Part shown: positions 1-5,556 of the stretch, piece after piece | Position numbering within the stretch: the stretch's first letter is position 1 | Layout of the letters: every line of letters begins with the position of its first letter | Assembly: GCA_016201685.1 (NCBI GenBank) | Contig: JACQCJ010000100.1 | Location: 1-6,071, forward strand | Source: Candidatus Peregrinibacteria bacterium | GTDB taxonomy: Bacteria; Patescibacteriota; Gracilibacteria; Peribacterales; Peribacteraceae | DNA: 6,071 nucleotides | Reading direction: 5' to 3' | Position numbers and translations under genes: made by a program | Notes under the pieces: model-generated | The model's input: the letters and a program-made list of their open reading frames with translations, nothing else | Database searches by the model: none | Told to the model about the DNA's origin: nothing

Positions 1-95
1 CGACGAATGACGCGAGCGGGATGCGATCCCTTGCCTGTGATTTCCCGGAGACGTCGGCGTTCCGCCGTGGTAAGATGAATGGAGTGTTTGAGCAT
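1..95 (-). CDS. IS630-type transposase, N-terminal fragment running off the window
   Basis: An open frame on the minus strand starts at the ATG at 95-93 and continues past base 1, giving 31 residues here. The peptide begins MLKHSIHLTTAERRRLRE and ends GKGSHPARVIR. The pattern of a basic start, then LT-x-x-ER-x-x-L, a short G-K-G turn and ARVIR is the usual first helix of IS630-family transposases and related helix-turn-helix proteins. The family cuts and pastes DNA at TA dinucleotides with a DDE catalytic domain, which would lie outside this window. An in-frame stop lies upstream of this ATG with no other ATG between, and the Shine-Dalgarno match is weak. The gene runs in the same direction as secA, 120 bases downstream of it. 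Whether it is intact cannot be seen. The family call rests only on this short N-terminus. Confidence 0.8.
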   Translation of the reverse strand, partial: MLKHSIHLTTAERRRLREITGKGSHPARVIR

Positions 96-134
96 GGAGA
101 CAAGTATCTCACATGCAAGAACTTAAGGAAAGCT

Positions 135-163
135 ATACTAGGTCTCAAGCCGCGAGTGGCCAA
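135..163 (-). promoter_or_regulatory. Candidate promoter for the IS630-type transposase
   Basis: Read on the minus strand, TTGGCC (163-158) and TAGTAT (140-135) are separated by 17 bases. Both are partial matches to the sigma-70 -35 and -10 boxes. Transcription would start near base 128, about 33 bases before the transposase ATG. This is a motif match only. The same bases also read TATACT on the plus strand. Confidence 0.3.
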
Positions 164-179
164 CCGGGCCAATCGAATT

Positions 180-202
180 ACCCGCCTCTGCAAACGGCGG
201 GT
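180..202. terminator. GC-rich hairpin downstream of secA, probable terminator
   Basis: ACCCGCC (180-186) pairs with GGCGGGT (196-202) in a perfect 7-bp stem with a 9-base loop. On the plus strand it is followed by a T-rich run, TTGTTTGT. On the minus strand, the direction in which secA is read, it lies 13 bases past the secA stop codon and is followed by a weaker TAATTCGATT. The position suits secA termination, but the better T tract faces the other way. It may be bidirectional. Confidence 0.45.
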
Positions 203-215
203 TGTTTGTAATGTC

Positions 216-3014
216 TCACTTATTTTTCCCATGACACTTCTTGTACTTCTTCCCCGATCCACACGGGCACGGATCATTCCTACCGACCTTCTCGTGAGTA
301 CGAGGAGCGGCGGTCTGCGCGCGGAGGACATGCGGCTGCATGGCGACGAGATTTCCATTCGATGGAACCACCGGTGAGGCCTCGGCAAAATTCGGCTGCG
401 CGAAGATCTTCGTGTCCACACCGGTCTGGAGGAGCTCGCTCTCGATCTGCACCTGGTTCGTGGTGAGCTGCTGGAGGCCCTGCGTCTCGGCCAGAATCAC
501 TTGCGGCGCGAAGAGGGCGAAATCGGCCTGGAGGAGGGTGCGGACGATCGTCGCTTGGATGGTGGCGAGGAGCTGCTGGAAGCGGCGGAAGCCTTGATCC
601 TGGTATTCGATCAACGGGTCGCGCTGCGCGAAACCCGAGAACGCGACCTGTTCTCGCAGGTGCGCCATATCGTCGATGTGATCCATCCAGTGCGTGTCGA
701 TCGACCGCAGCGTGATGATGCTCTCGACGCGCGCCACGAGTTCGGGAGGGCAGCTCTTGCACTTCTCCTCGTAGAAGGCGACGACCATTGCGGTCAAACG
801 TTCCTTGAGCAGTGCCGCATCGTTGAATTTCGCGAGGTGCTCGCGTGTGATCACTTCGCCGAAGGCCGCATGCAGAGCGGTGAGAGATTCGTAGAGTTCA
901 TTGAAGTTCCATTCTTCGCTATCCAGAGCGGACGCGTGCAGAGTGATGAGGGCGGCGACTTCGGATTGGAGTTCGGTGAGGATTTCGTCGTGCAATGGCC
1001 ATTGCGAACTTGCGAGTTGCGAAGTGCGAGTTGCGAGTGAAACTTCCGAATTTCGCAATTCGCCATTCGCACTTCGCAACTCTTCCGATTCAACAATCTT
1101 CTCCAACACCTTCTGCCTCCTCTTATACACGATCTCCCGATGCTTGTTCATCACGTCATCGTACTGGAGCACGTGGCGGCGGATGTCGAAGTTGCGCCCC
1201 TCTACCTTCTTCTGCGCGCCTTCGATGCTGCGCGAAACCATGCCATTCTCGAGAGGAACGTCATCAGGAACTTTGAGTCGCTCCATCATTGCCTTCAGAC
1301 GATCGCCGCCGAAGAGCCGCATGAGGTCATCCTCCATGGAGACGAAGAACTGGCTCTCGCCGGGATCACCCTGGCGGCCGCTGCGTCCGCGCAGCTGATT
1401 GTCGATTCTGCGCGCCTCGTGGCGCTCCGTACCGAGGATCACGAGCCCCCCGAGCGCTTGGACGCCTTCGCCGAGCTTGATGTCGGTGCCGCGCCCGGCC
1501 ATGTTCGTGGCGATCGTGATCGCGTCCTTCTGCCCCGCGTTCGCCACGATCTCCGCTTCCTTCTCATGCTGCTTGGCGTTGAGCACCTGGTGGGGGATGC
1601 CGAGCTCGTCGAGGAGGATGCTCATCACTTCGGATTTCTCGATGCTCGTGGTGCCGATGAGGACGGGCTGTCCTTGCGCGTGTTTCTCCTTCGCGATTGT
1701 CGCCACCGCCTTGAACTTGGCGGTCATCGTGCGGTAGATGGCGTCGGCTTTGTCGGTGCGGATCATCGACCGATGCGTGGGGATCACGATTGTCCGCAGT
1801 GTGTAGATCGATTCGAATTCCTCCTCCTCGGTCTTCGCCGTTCCCGTCATGCCCGCGAGCTTTTTGAACAGACGGAAATAATTCTGGAACGTGATCGTCG
1901 CGAGCGTCTTGCTCTCTCGTTGCACTGTTACCTTCTCCTTCGCTTCCAATGCTTGATGTAAGCCATTCGAAAATCGGCGCCCCGGCATCAATCTTCCCGT
2001 GAACTCGTCGACGATGATCACTTCGTTCTCCTTCACGACGTAATCAACGTCGCGCTTGTAGATGCCGTGCGCACGCAGCGCCTGCTCGATGTGGTGCACT
2101 TCCTCAAATCCCTTCTCGGTGTAGATGTTCTCCACCCCCAAGAGCTGCTCCATCTTCTTGATTCCCTCTTCGGTAAGCACAGCCGCGCGCTGCTTCTCAT
2201 CGGTGTTGTAGTGGACATTTTCCTGGAGGTTGCTGACGAGCTGAGCGTACTGCACGTACTTGGCGGTCGATTCCTCCGCCGGCTGGCTGATGATGAGCGG
2301 CGTGCGCGCCTCATCGATCAAAATGGAGTCGACTTCGTCGACGATGGCGTAGTGGAGACCGCGCTGCACCTGCTGCGCCACCGAGGGCGCCATGTTATCG
2401 CGGAGGTAATCGAACCCGAATTCGCTGTTGGTTCCGTACGTGATGTCGCACATGTAGGCCTTCCTCCGGTCTTCCGTGGGCACTTCGTGGAGAATCGTGC
2501 CGACCGTGAGCCCGAGCGCCTCGTAGAGCATCCCCATCCACTGGGCATCGCGCTTGGCGAGGTAATCGTTGACGGTCACGACGTGGACGCCCTTGCCGAG
2601 GAGCGCGTTCAGGTACACCGGCAGCGTGCACACGAGCGTCTTCCCCTCGCCTGTCCGCATCTCGGTAATGGATCCGCGGTGGAGCGCGGCGCCTCCCACA
2701 ATCTGCACATCGAAGGGAACCATGTCCCACTTGAATTCCTGCCGCCCGATCATGACGGTCTTGCCCTGGAGCAGTTCGCACGCGCGGATGGCCGTCGCGA
2801 ACGCTTCGGGCAGGAGATCATCGAGTGAGACAAGTCCCGCTTGCGCCTTCGCCTTCATCTCATCCGTCTTGCGCGGCAGCGTTTCGAGGGTCAGCGCGCG
2901 AATGCTCGGCGCCTCGCCCGCCTTGCGCACCTCCTGGATCACCGGCGAGAGCTTCTTCAGCTCCTTCTTATTAGGATCGCCGAGGAGTTTGTTGAGGGTG
3001 TCGAGGAAGGCCAT
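216..3014 (-). CDS. secA: Preprotein translocase ATPase SecA
   Basis: SecA is the ATP-driven motor that pushes unfolded secretory proteins through the SecYEG channel at the inner face of the membrane. The 932-residue product shows every expected part: Walker A MRTGEGKT (119-126), Walker B with VDEVDS near 225-230, the preprotein cross-linking region after it, the second nucleotide-binding fold with NMAGRGTDIKLG near 504-515 and RRIDNQLRGRSGRQGDPG near 535-552, the helical scaffold and two-helix finger (SIDTHWMDHIDDMAHLREQ, 771-789), and a zinc-binding tail CPCGSGKKYKKCHG (C916, C918, C927, H928). The ATG at 3014 has GGTGA six bases upstream. It is a little longer than usual because about 30 residues (roughly 643-673) come from a repeat insert at the start of the scaffold helix, where relatives run almost directly from RRxKVLE to LHDEI. 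No frameshift was seen. The identification is very secure. Confidence 0.99.
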   Translation of the reverse strand: MAFLDTLNKLLGDPNKKELKKLSPVIQEVRKAGEAPSIRALTLETLPRKTDEMKAKAQAGLVSLDDLLPEAFATAIRACELLQGKTVMIGRQEFKWDMVPFDVQIVGGAALHRGSITEMRTGEGKTLVCTLPVYLNALLGKGVHVVTVNDYLAKRDAQWMGMLYEALGLTVGTILHEVPTEDRRKAYMCDITYGTNSEFGFDYLRDNMAPSVAQQVQRGLHYAIVDEVDSILIDEARTPLIISQPAEESTAKYVQYAQLVSNLQENVHYNTDEKQRAAVLTEEGIKKMEQLLGVENIYTEKGFEEVHHIEQALRAHGIYKRDVDYVVKENEVIIVDEFTGRLMPGRRFSNGLHQALEAKEKVTVQRESKTLATITFQNYFRLFKKLAGMTGTAKTEEEEFESIYTLRTIVIPTHRSMIRTDKADAIYRTMTAKFKAVATIAKEKHAQGQPVLIGTTSIEKSEVMSILLDELGIPHQVLNAKQHEKEAEIVANAGQKDAITIATNMAGRGTDIKLGEGVQALGGLVILGTERHEARRIDNQLRGRSGRQGDPGESQFFVSMEDDLMRLFGGDRLKAMMERLKVPDDVPLENGMVSRSIEGAQKKVEGRNFDIRRHVLQYDDVMNKHREIVYKRRQKVLEKIVESEELRSANGELRNSEVSLATRTSQLASSQWPLHDEILTELQSEVAALITLHASALDSEEWNFNELYESLTALHAAFGEVITREHLAKFNDAALLKERLTAMVVAFYEEKCKSCPPELVARVESIITLRSIDTHWMDHIDDMAHLREQVAFSGFAQRDPLIEYQDQGFRRFQQLLATIQATIVRTLLQADFALFAPQVILAETQGLQQLTTNQVQIESELLQTGVDTKIFAQPNFAEASPVVPSNGNLVAMQPHVLRAQTAAPRTHEKVGRNDPCPCGSGKKYKKCHGKNK
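1002..1088. repeat. In-frame tandem/inverted repeat inserted in secA
   Basis: The plus strand holds 6-8 base units of the type TTGCGAG/TTGCGAAG (1002-1037), then their complements of the type TTCGCAA/TTCGCAC (1044-1080). The arms GAGTTGCGAAGTGCGA (1014-1029) and its exact reverse complement (1067-1082) form a perfect 16-bp inverted repeat. TTGCGA (1031-1036) and TCGCAA (1053-1058) pair again inside it. CTTCCGA occurs twice (1043-1049, 1082-1088). The stretch is translated in frame as part of SecA (residues about 643-671, ending near LATRTSQLASSQ), in a place where other SecA proteins have no such segment. The boundaries are approximate. Confidence 0.8.
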
Positions 3015-3042
3015 GGGATATCACCGCTGAGTGCGGAATTCG

Positions 3043-3051
3043 AGGATAGCA
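3043..3051 (-). promoter_or_regulatory. Candidate extended -10 promoter of secA
   Basis: On the minus strand the bases read TGCTATCCT, an extended -10 box (TGn followed by TATCCT), ending 28 bases before the secA ATG. A start site near 3036 would give a leader of about 22 bases that still contains the GGTGA ribosome site. No convincing -35 box lies 17 bases upstream, which an extended -10 can tolerate. Motif evidence only. Confidence 0.35.
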
Positions 3052-3173
3052 GAACAGCGCCGGTGGAGCAGAGGAAACTCGAAGAGTGTTTACGCCGCTT
3101 TCAGGGGTTCAGACGGCGTCATTGACGGGGATCCGCAGGGTGGCGAAGTCGGAACCCAGGTAGGGTTTTTGCC

Positions 3174-3201
3174 TTGCACTTCCGACCCGTAAGGATATAG
3201 A
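3174..3201 (+). promoter_or_regulatory. Candidate vapBC promoter
   Basis: TTGCAC (3174-3179) and TATAGA (3196-3201) are spaced by 16 bases and resemble sigma-70 -35 and -10 boxes. Transcription would begin near 3208, inside the palindrome that follows, and leave a leader of about 25 bases before the antitoxin ATG. GTCGGAA (3148-3154) and TTCCGAC (3180-3186) form a second inverted repeat around the -35 box. Confidence 0.5.
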
Positions 3202-3216
3202 CTGGTCGTAGACCAG
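3202..3216. promoter_or_regulatory. Palindromic operator candidate for vapBC autoregulation
   Basis: CTGGTC GTA GACCAG is a perfect 6-bp inverted repeat with a 3-base centre. It abuts the -10 box and covers the expected start site. Antitoxins of Phd/YefM and VapB type usually bind such palindromes, alone or with the toxin, to repress their own operon. The role is inferred from position and symmetry. Confidence 0.5.
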
Positions 3217-3232
3217 CCTTTCCTCTGCCCCC

Positions 3233-3478
3233 ATGATTCACGTCGGTTCCTATGAAGCAAAGACGCACTTGCCTCAGCTGCTCGACTCCGTCGAGCGCGG
3301 CGAGACCGTAGTCATCACGCGCCACGGCCGGCCGGCCGCGCGTCTCGTACCGGTCACCCCCGATGGGCTCGACGCGCGCGCGGTCATCGACGAATTCAAG
3401 ACGTACAGCCGGTCGCGTCGCCGCACGCTGGGCCGCCACTCCTTTCGCTCCCTTATCGAGGATGGTAGGCGCTACTGA
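3233..3478 (+). CDS. vapB: Phd/YefM-type antitoxin of a VapBC pair
   Basis: This 81-residue protein opens MIHVGSYEAKTHLPQLLD and continues VERGETVVITRHGRPAARLVPV. That is the full Phd/YefM DNA-binding antitoxin fold in the first 43 or so residues: the YEAKTHL helix, the GE-x-V-V-I-T strand and the RHG-x-P-A-ARL hairpin. The tail (about 50-81, ending FRSLIEDGRRY) has the RTLGRHSFRSLI pattern that typically wraps the partner toxin. It should neutralise the downstream PIN toxin and repress the operon through the palindrome upstream. The ATG is set by alignment to the family start. Unusually, there is no Shine-Dalgarno match before it (CCTCTGCCCCC precedes the ATG). The last 17 bases overlap the toxin gene, as in many toxin-antitoxin operons. 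Confidence 0.93.
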   Translation: MIHVGSYEAKTHLPQLLDSVERGETVVITRHGRPAARLVPVTPDGLDARAVIDEFKTYSRSRRRTLGRHSFRSLIEDGRRY

Positions 3479-3908
3479 ACGCAGCGGCAGGAAGACATAT
3501 TTCGTCCTCGATTGCTCGATGGCACTGGCGTGGTGTTTCCCAGACGAGCGGGCAGCACACCCTGCGGCGGTGCTCGATTCTCTGGCCGCGCGCCGGGCCG
3601 TCGTGCCTGGCCTCTGGTCCTACGAGATCGCCAGTGCTCTCCTTGCGGGCGAGCGTCGCCATCGGGCCACGGCTGACAATACCGCAACGTGGCTACGTTT
3701 TCTGAGTCAACTGCCTATCGCCGTGGACGACGAGCCCGTGCACCGGACATGGGAAAACTCCATGGCGATGGCTCGGAAGTACAGGCTTTCGGCATACGAC
3801 GCCGCCTACATCGAACTGGCTCTCCGCCTGTCGCTGCCGCTCGCAACCCTTGATCAGCCGCTCCAAAAGGCTGCGAAAGCAGCCGACGTCGGGCTCTACA
3901 GTGTGTGA
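3462..3908 (+). CDS. vapC: VapC-type PIN-domain ribonuclease toxin
   Basis: The 148-residue product is a single PIN domain, a Mg-dependent endoribonuclease fold. VapC toxins cut tRNA or rRNA and halt translation when the antitoxin is degraded. The acidic residues are in place: D17 in FVLDCSMALAWCF, E55 in WSYEIASALL, D113 in LSAYDAAYIELA and D131 in LATLDQPL. The length is normal for the family. The ATG at 3462 lies inside the end of the antitoxin gene. The nearest purine stretch (GAGG) touches the ATG, so translation is probably coupled to the antitoxin. The first 12 residues before YFVLD are longer than in many VapCs, but no other in-frame ATG lies between. All catalytic residues are present, so it should be active. 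Confidence 0.95.
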   Translation: MVGATERSGRKTYFVLDCSMALAWCFPDERAAHPAAVLDSLAARRAVVPGLWSYEIASALLAGERRHRATADNTATWLRFLSQLPIAVDDEPVHRTWENSMAMARKYRLSAYDAAYIELALRLSLPLATLDQPLQKAAKAADVGLYSV

Positions 3909-4009
3909 AACGCAAAACTCTCTTCATCGGCTTCTGTTCCCAACTGGGATAGCATTTCAGTCCGCTTTTTCCTGATGTCCTTTTCCTTGCATTCCCCTCT
4001 CCACATTAC

Positions 4010-4735
4010 TCACCACCCCCTCCCGTACCACGGCAGCAGCGTGCGACGATCGAATGTCTGCTCATGGAGAAAGCTCGGGAGAATTTCTTCGAGCGGACGG
4101 AGATCGGCGGCAATCAATCCGCGCCCTTCAATCGCCGTCTGATGTTCCGGAATCAATTCGCCCATCCACGCATCGCCCGGCTCGATCATCGAGAGAACAT
4201 CGTCGAGCCTCATCAACGTCGCCTCGGGCACCCTCTCGGCGAACTTCCCGAATCCGCGGGCGAAGAGCTCATGTTTCTTGGTCGAGTGAAGCCACCAAAC
4301 AGCGCTCTCCCCTCTCCCCTCAGGGGGAGGAGCCGGCCCGCCCGAACGATCCGTTCGTTCGGATCGGGCGGGGGGTGGAGGCGCAAAACGCACAACATAC
4401 AAATCACTCAGATGAACCCCGCACACGGACACATCCAGCGTAAACGCCAACGCATTCGCAAACGCGCACGCGACTCTGAGGCTCGTGAAGCCGCCGGGGC
4501 CGATGACGCACGCGATGTTCGTCAGATCCTTCGCTTCGATTCGGTCCGCTGCAAGCAACCGCTCGAAAAACAGGACCAGTTTACGATCGTTGATCCGATG
4601 ATCGATTGCCGTTGACTGGACCACGGATGATTCAGTCACGATGGCGAGGATGCCGTCATGACTGGCCAGATTGAGGAAGAGCGTTGGCACGGAGAGCATT
4701 GTATGGAAGTCCGCCGATTGTGGAGTGATCGACAT
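4010..4735 (-). CDS. tsaB: tRNA t6A biosynthesis protein TsaB
   Basis: TsaB is the scaffold and activator of TsaD in the complex that places threonylcarbamoyl on A37 of ANN-decoding tRNAs. The N-terminal actin-like fold is recognisable: LFLNLASHDGILAIV as strands 1 and 2, then IGPGGFTSLRVACAFANALAF (GPGGFTSLR at 79-87 with this start), the family signature normally written GPGSFTGLR. The start is ambiguous. ATG 4735 has AGGGAAG five bases upstream and gives 241 residues. ATG 4756 gives 248 residues with a poor ribosome site. ATG 4699 (MLSVPTLFLNL) would match the usual family start but has only a distant GGCGGA. Residues about 116-146, rich in Pro, Gly and Arg, come from a palindromic insert placed in a loop before the AVWWLHSTKKHELFARGF strand. 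The gene lies 41 bases after the HNH gene on the same strand. Its 5' end is also present as a partial copy near 5590. Confidence 0.93.
   Translation of the reverse strand: MSITPQSADFHTMLSVPTLFLNLASHDGILAIVTESSVVQSTAIDHRINDRKLVLFFERLLAADRIEAKDLTNIACVIGPGGFTSLRVACAFANALAFTLDVSVCGVHLSDLYVVRFAPPPPARSERTDRSGGPAPPPEGRGESAVWWLHSTKKHELFARGFGKFAERVPEATLMRLDDVLSMIEPGDAWMGELIPEHQTAIEGRGLIAADLRPLEEILPSFLHEQTFDRRTLLPWYGRGW
4302..4384. repeat. In-frame palindromic insert in tsaB
   Basis: Two hairpins lie side by side. CTCCCC (4314-4319) pairs with GGGGAG (4324-4329) over a TCAG loop. CCCGCCCGA (4337-4345) pairs perfectly with TCGGGCGGG (4364-4372), continued inward by TCCG (4350-4353) with CGGA (4360-4363) around a 4-base bulge and a 6-base loop. 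The outer ends, GCGCTCTCC (4302-4310) and GGAGGCGC (4377-4384), are imperfect complements, so the whole segment is close to one large palindrome. It is read through as the Pro/Gly/Arg-rich residues of TsaB. Its composition differs sharply from the flanking tsaB sequence. The boundaries are approximate. Confidence 0.75.
4668..4718. repeat. 51-bp direct repeat, copy 1 (inside the tsaB 5' end)
   Basis: This segment is the start of the tsaB reading frame, encoding SADFHTMLSVPTLFLNL on the minus strand. It recurs at 5567-5617 in the same orientation with 49 of 51 bases identical. Compared with copy 2, the differences fall at the His codon (CAT here, CGT there) and at the internal Met codon (ATG here, ATT there). 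Confidence 0.95.
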
Positions 4736-4776
4736 CCGCACTTCCCTGAGCCTCATAGAGCCGGCTCAGCCATAGA

Positions 4777-5187
4777 TCATTCGCGAGAAGTCGGAAGTTC
4801 TCCGAGCTCTATGAGCATGCGCCGGTGCTCAAGACGCTCAAGATCGTTGATATTGAGCACGTCGATTGTCGCCCTGGCGACCGGTGTCTTGCCGATGATT
4901 CTCGGGCCACGCCACGCAAAGTGGTTGTTCCAGCGATCACGGCGGGGATGGAAGAGGCGGACGAGCCGCCCTGTCACAGCGTCGTAGCCCGAGGCATTCG
5001 GTCCTTTGGCATTGTTGCAGTAGGCACAGGCCCAGCGCGTGTTTTGAAGGGTCATCGTGCCATGATGCTTCTTCGCTCGGATGTGGTCGATTTCGTGTGG
5101 CAGTGACGTCCCCGATTGTGGCAGACGACAGTACTCACAGAAGCCGTGTGCGCGATCCCGAATGTTGTCACGTTGTGACGTTGCCAT
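4777..5187 (-). CDS. HNH endonuclease with zinc-ribbon cysteines
   Basis: The 136-residue protein is a complete HNH nuclease. Cysteine pairs CEYC (17-20) and CAYC (54-57) bracket the core and should hold a structural zinc. The catalytic part is HEIDHI (H31, D34, H35), N49 in LQNTRWAC and NN at 58-59, followed by AKGPN. The remainder (LVRLFHPRRDRWNNHF, then W-x-GPRIIG-x-TP-x-ARATI near 92-108) is a conserved C-terminal block of one well-populated HNH subfamily of small standalone proteins whose biological role is not established to my knowledge. It follows the small gene at 5191-5469 after only 3 bases, with no clear ribosome site, so the two are probably translationally coupled. Its stop codon is 41 bases before the tsaB start used here. 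No active-site residue looks lost. It could be a homing-type or restriction-type nuclease. Confidence 0.93.
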   Translation of the reverse strand: MATSQRDNIRDRAHGFCEYCRLPQSGTSLPHEIDHIRAKKHHGTMTLQNTRWACAYCNNAKGPNASGYDAVTGRLVRLFHPRRDRWNNHFAWRGPRIIGKTPVARATIDVLNINDLERLEHRRMLIELGELPTSRE

Positions 5188-5190
5188 CGG

Positions 5191-5469
5191 TTATTGAGTG
5201 CCGTCGTCATGAAGTGACAGTTTTGCTTTCGTCTGGAGTAAATCCAAAAACTGACCGACTCGCAGATAGTTCTTCAGGGTCACGCTCTCCCCCGCAGTGA
5301 TCGTTCCTCGATTATTCTTCTGCAAGAGTCTGCGAATCTGTTTCATGGCACCCTTGCTGAATCTCATACCAAGGAAGGTGCGGGCGGCATCGGGAGCCAG
5401 TCCGGCTTTCTTCGGGCTCACAACATCCTCAAGAATGTCGGCTTCGGAAATGGTCAGCGCATGTGCCAT
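5191..5469 (-). CDS. Small protein of unknown function, partner of the HNH nuclease
   Basis: This 92-residue protein begins MAHALTISEADILEDVVSP and ends LLQTKAKLSLHDDGTQ. It is largely helical by appearance and has no cysteine, no signal peptide and no membrane segment. The layout (an ILEDVVSP opening, L-x-PDAAR-x-F near 25-32, RFSKGAMKQIRRLLQKNNRGT near 36-56, then YLRVGQFLDLLQTKAKLSL near 69-87) is one I recall from short hypothetical proteins encoded just upstream of HNH nucleases of this same subfamily. The pairing is therefore probably functional, for example as an inhibitor, a DNA-targeting partner or an antitoxin-like protein, none of which is shown here. The ATG is the first after an in-frame TAG 12 bases upstream. 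It has no Shine-Dalgarno site and lies six bases after a -10-like box. Confidence 0.8.
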   Translation of the reverse strand: MAHALTISEADILEDVVSPKKAGLAPDAARTFLGMRFSKGAMKQIRRLLQKNNRGTITAGESVTLKNYLRVGQFLDLLQTKAKLSLHDDGTQ

Positions 5470-5475
5470 GCCATG

Positions 5476-5484
5476 ATTCTAGCA
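5476..5484 (-). promoter_or_regulatory. Extended -10 promoter candidate for the HNH cassette (possibly leaderless)
   Basis: On the minus strand the bases read TGCTAGAAT, an extended -10 box. Only six bases separate it from the ATG at 5469, so a start site at the normal distance falls at or within a base of the start codon. A weak TGGATT lies about 17 bases upstream as a -35 box. The absence of a ribosome site fits a leaderless message. Motif evidence only. Confidence 0.4.
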
Positions 5485-5513
5485 GGGGTGCGCGAGTGAA
5501 TCCATTGGAAAGC

Positions 5514-5527
5514 CCGGTAATCACCGG
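5514..5527. repeat. Small inverted repeat upstream of the HNH cassette
   Basis: CCGGT AATC ACCGG forms a perfect 5-bp stem with a 4-base loop, about 30 bases upstream of the cassette promoter candidate. It could be an operator or chance. No T tract follows on either strand. Confidence 0.3.
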
Positions 5528-5556
5528 CGCGAGCCTGTGGTGGGACCTGCTGAACC

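Noticed and set aside
21..377. Plus-strand open frame of 118 codons at the left edge
   Set aside because: It overlaps the secA 3' end and the minus-strand IS630-type start, runs through the GC hairpin, and shows no recognisable motif.
1002..1088. The secA repeat as a CRISPR array
   Set aside because: Units are only 6-8 bases with no spacers of constant length, they invert halfway, and the stretch is translated within SecA.
1140..2828. Long plus-strand open frames opposite secA, for example 1140-1961 and 2067-2828
   Set aside because: They are antisense to an intact and unmistakable secA. Their peptides are low in complexity with many Arg, Val and Leu, as expected for shadow frames in GC-rich DNA, and show no family motif.
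3153..3170. AACCC/GGGTT stem followed by a T run upstream of vapB, as an intrinsic terminator
   Set aside because: The stem has five pairs and no plus-strand gene lies upstream to terminate. It overlaps the vapBC control region, so a role there or chance is likelier.
3119..3439. Minus-strand open frame of 106 codons opposite vapB
   Set aside because: It covers the vapBC promoter and operator and runs antisense to a clear antitoxin gene.
3938..3949. TCCC AACT GGGA hairpin after vapC as a terminator
   Set aside because: Only a 4-bp stem, and no T tract follows it on either strand, so termination between the convergent vapC and tsaB genes is not shown.
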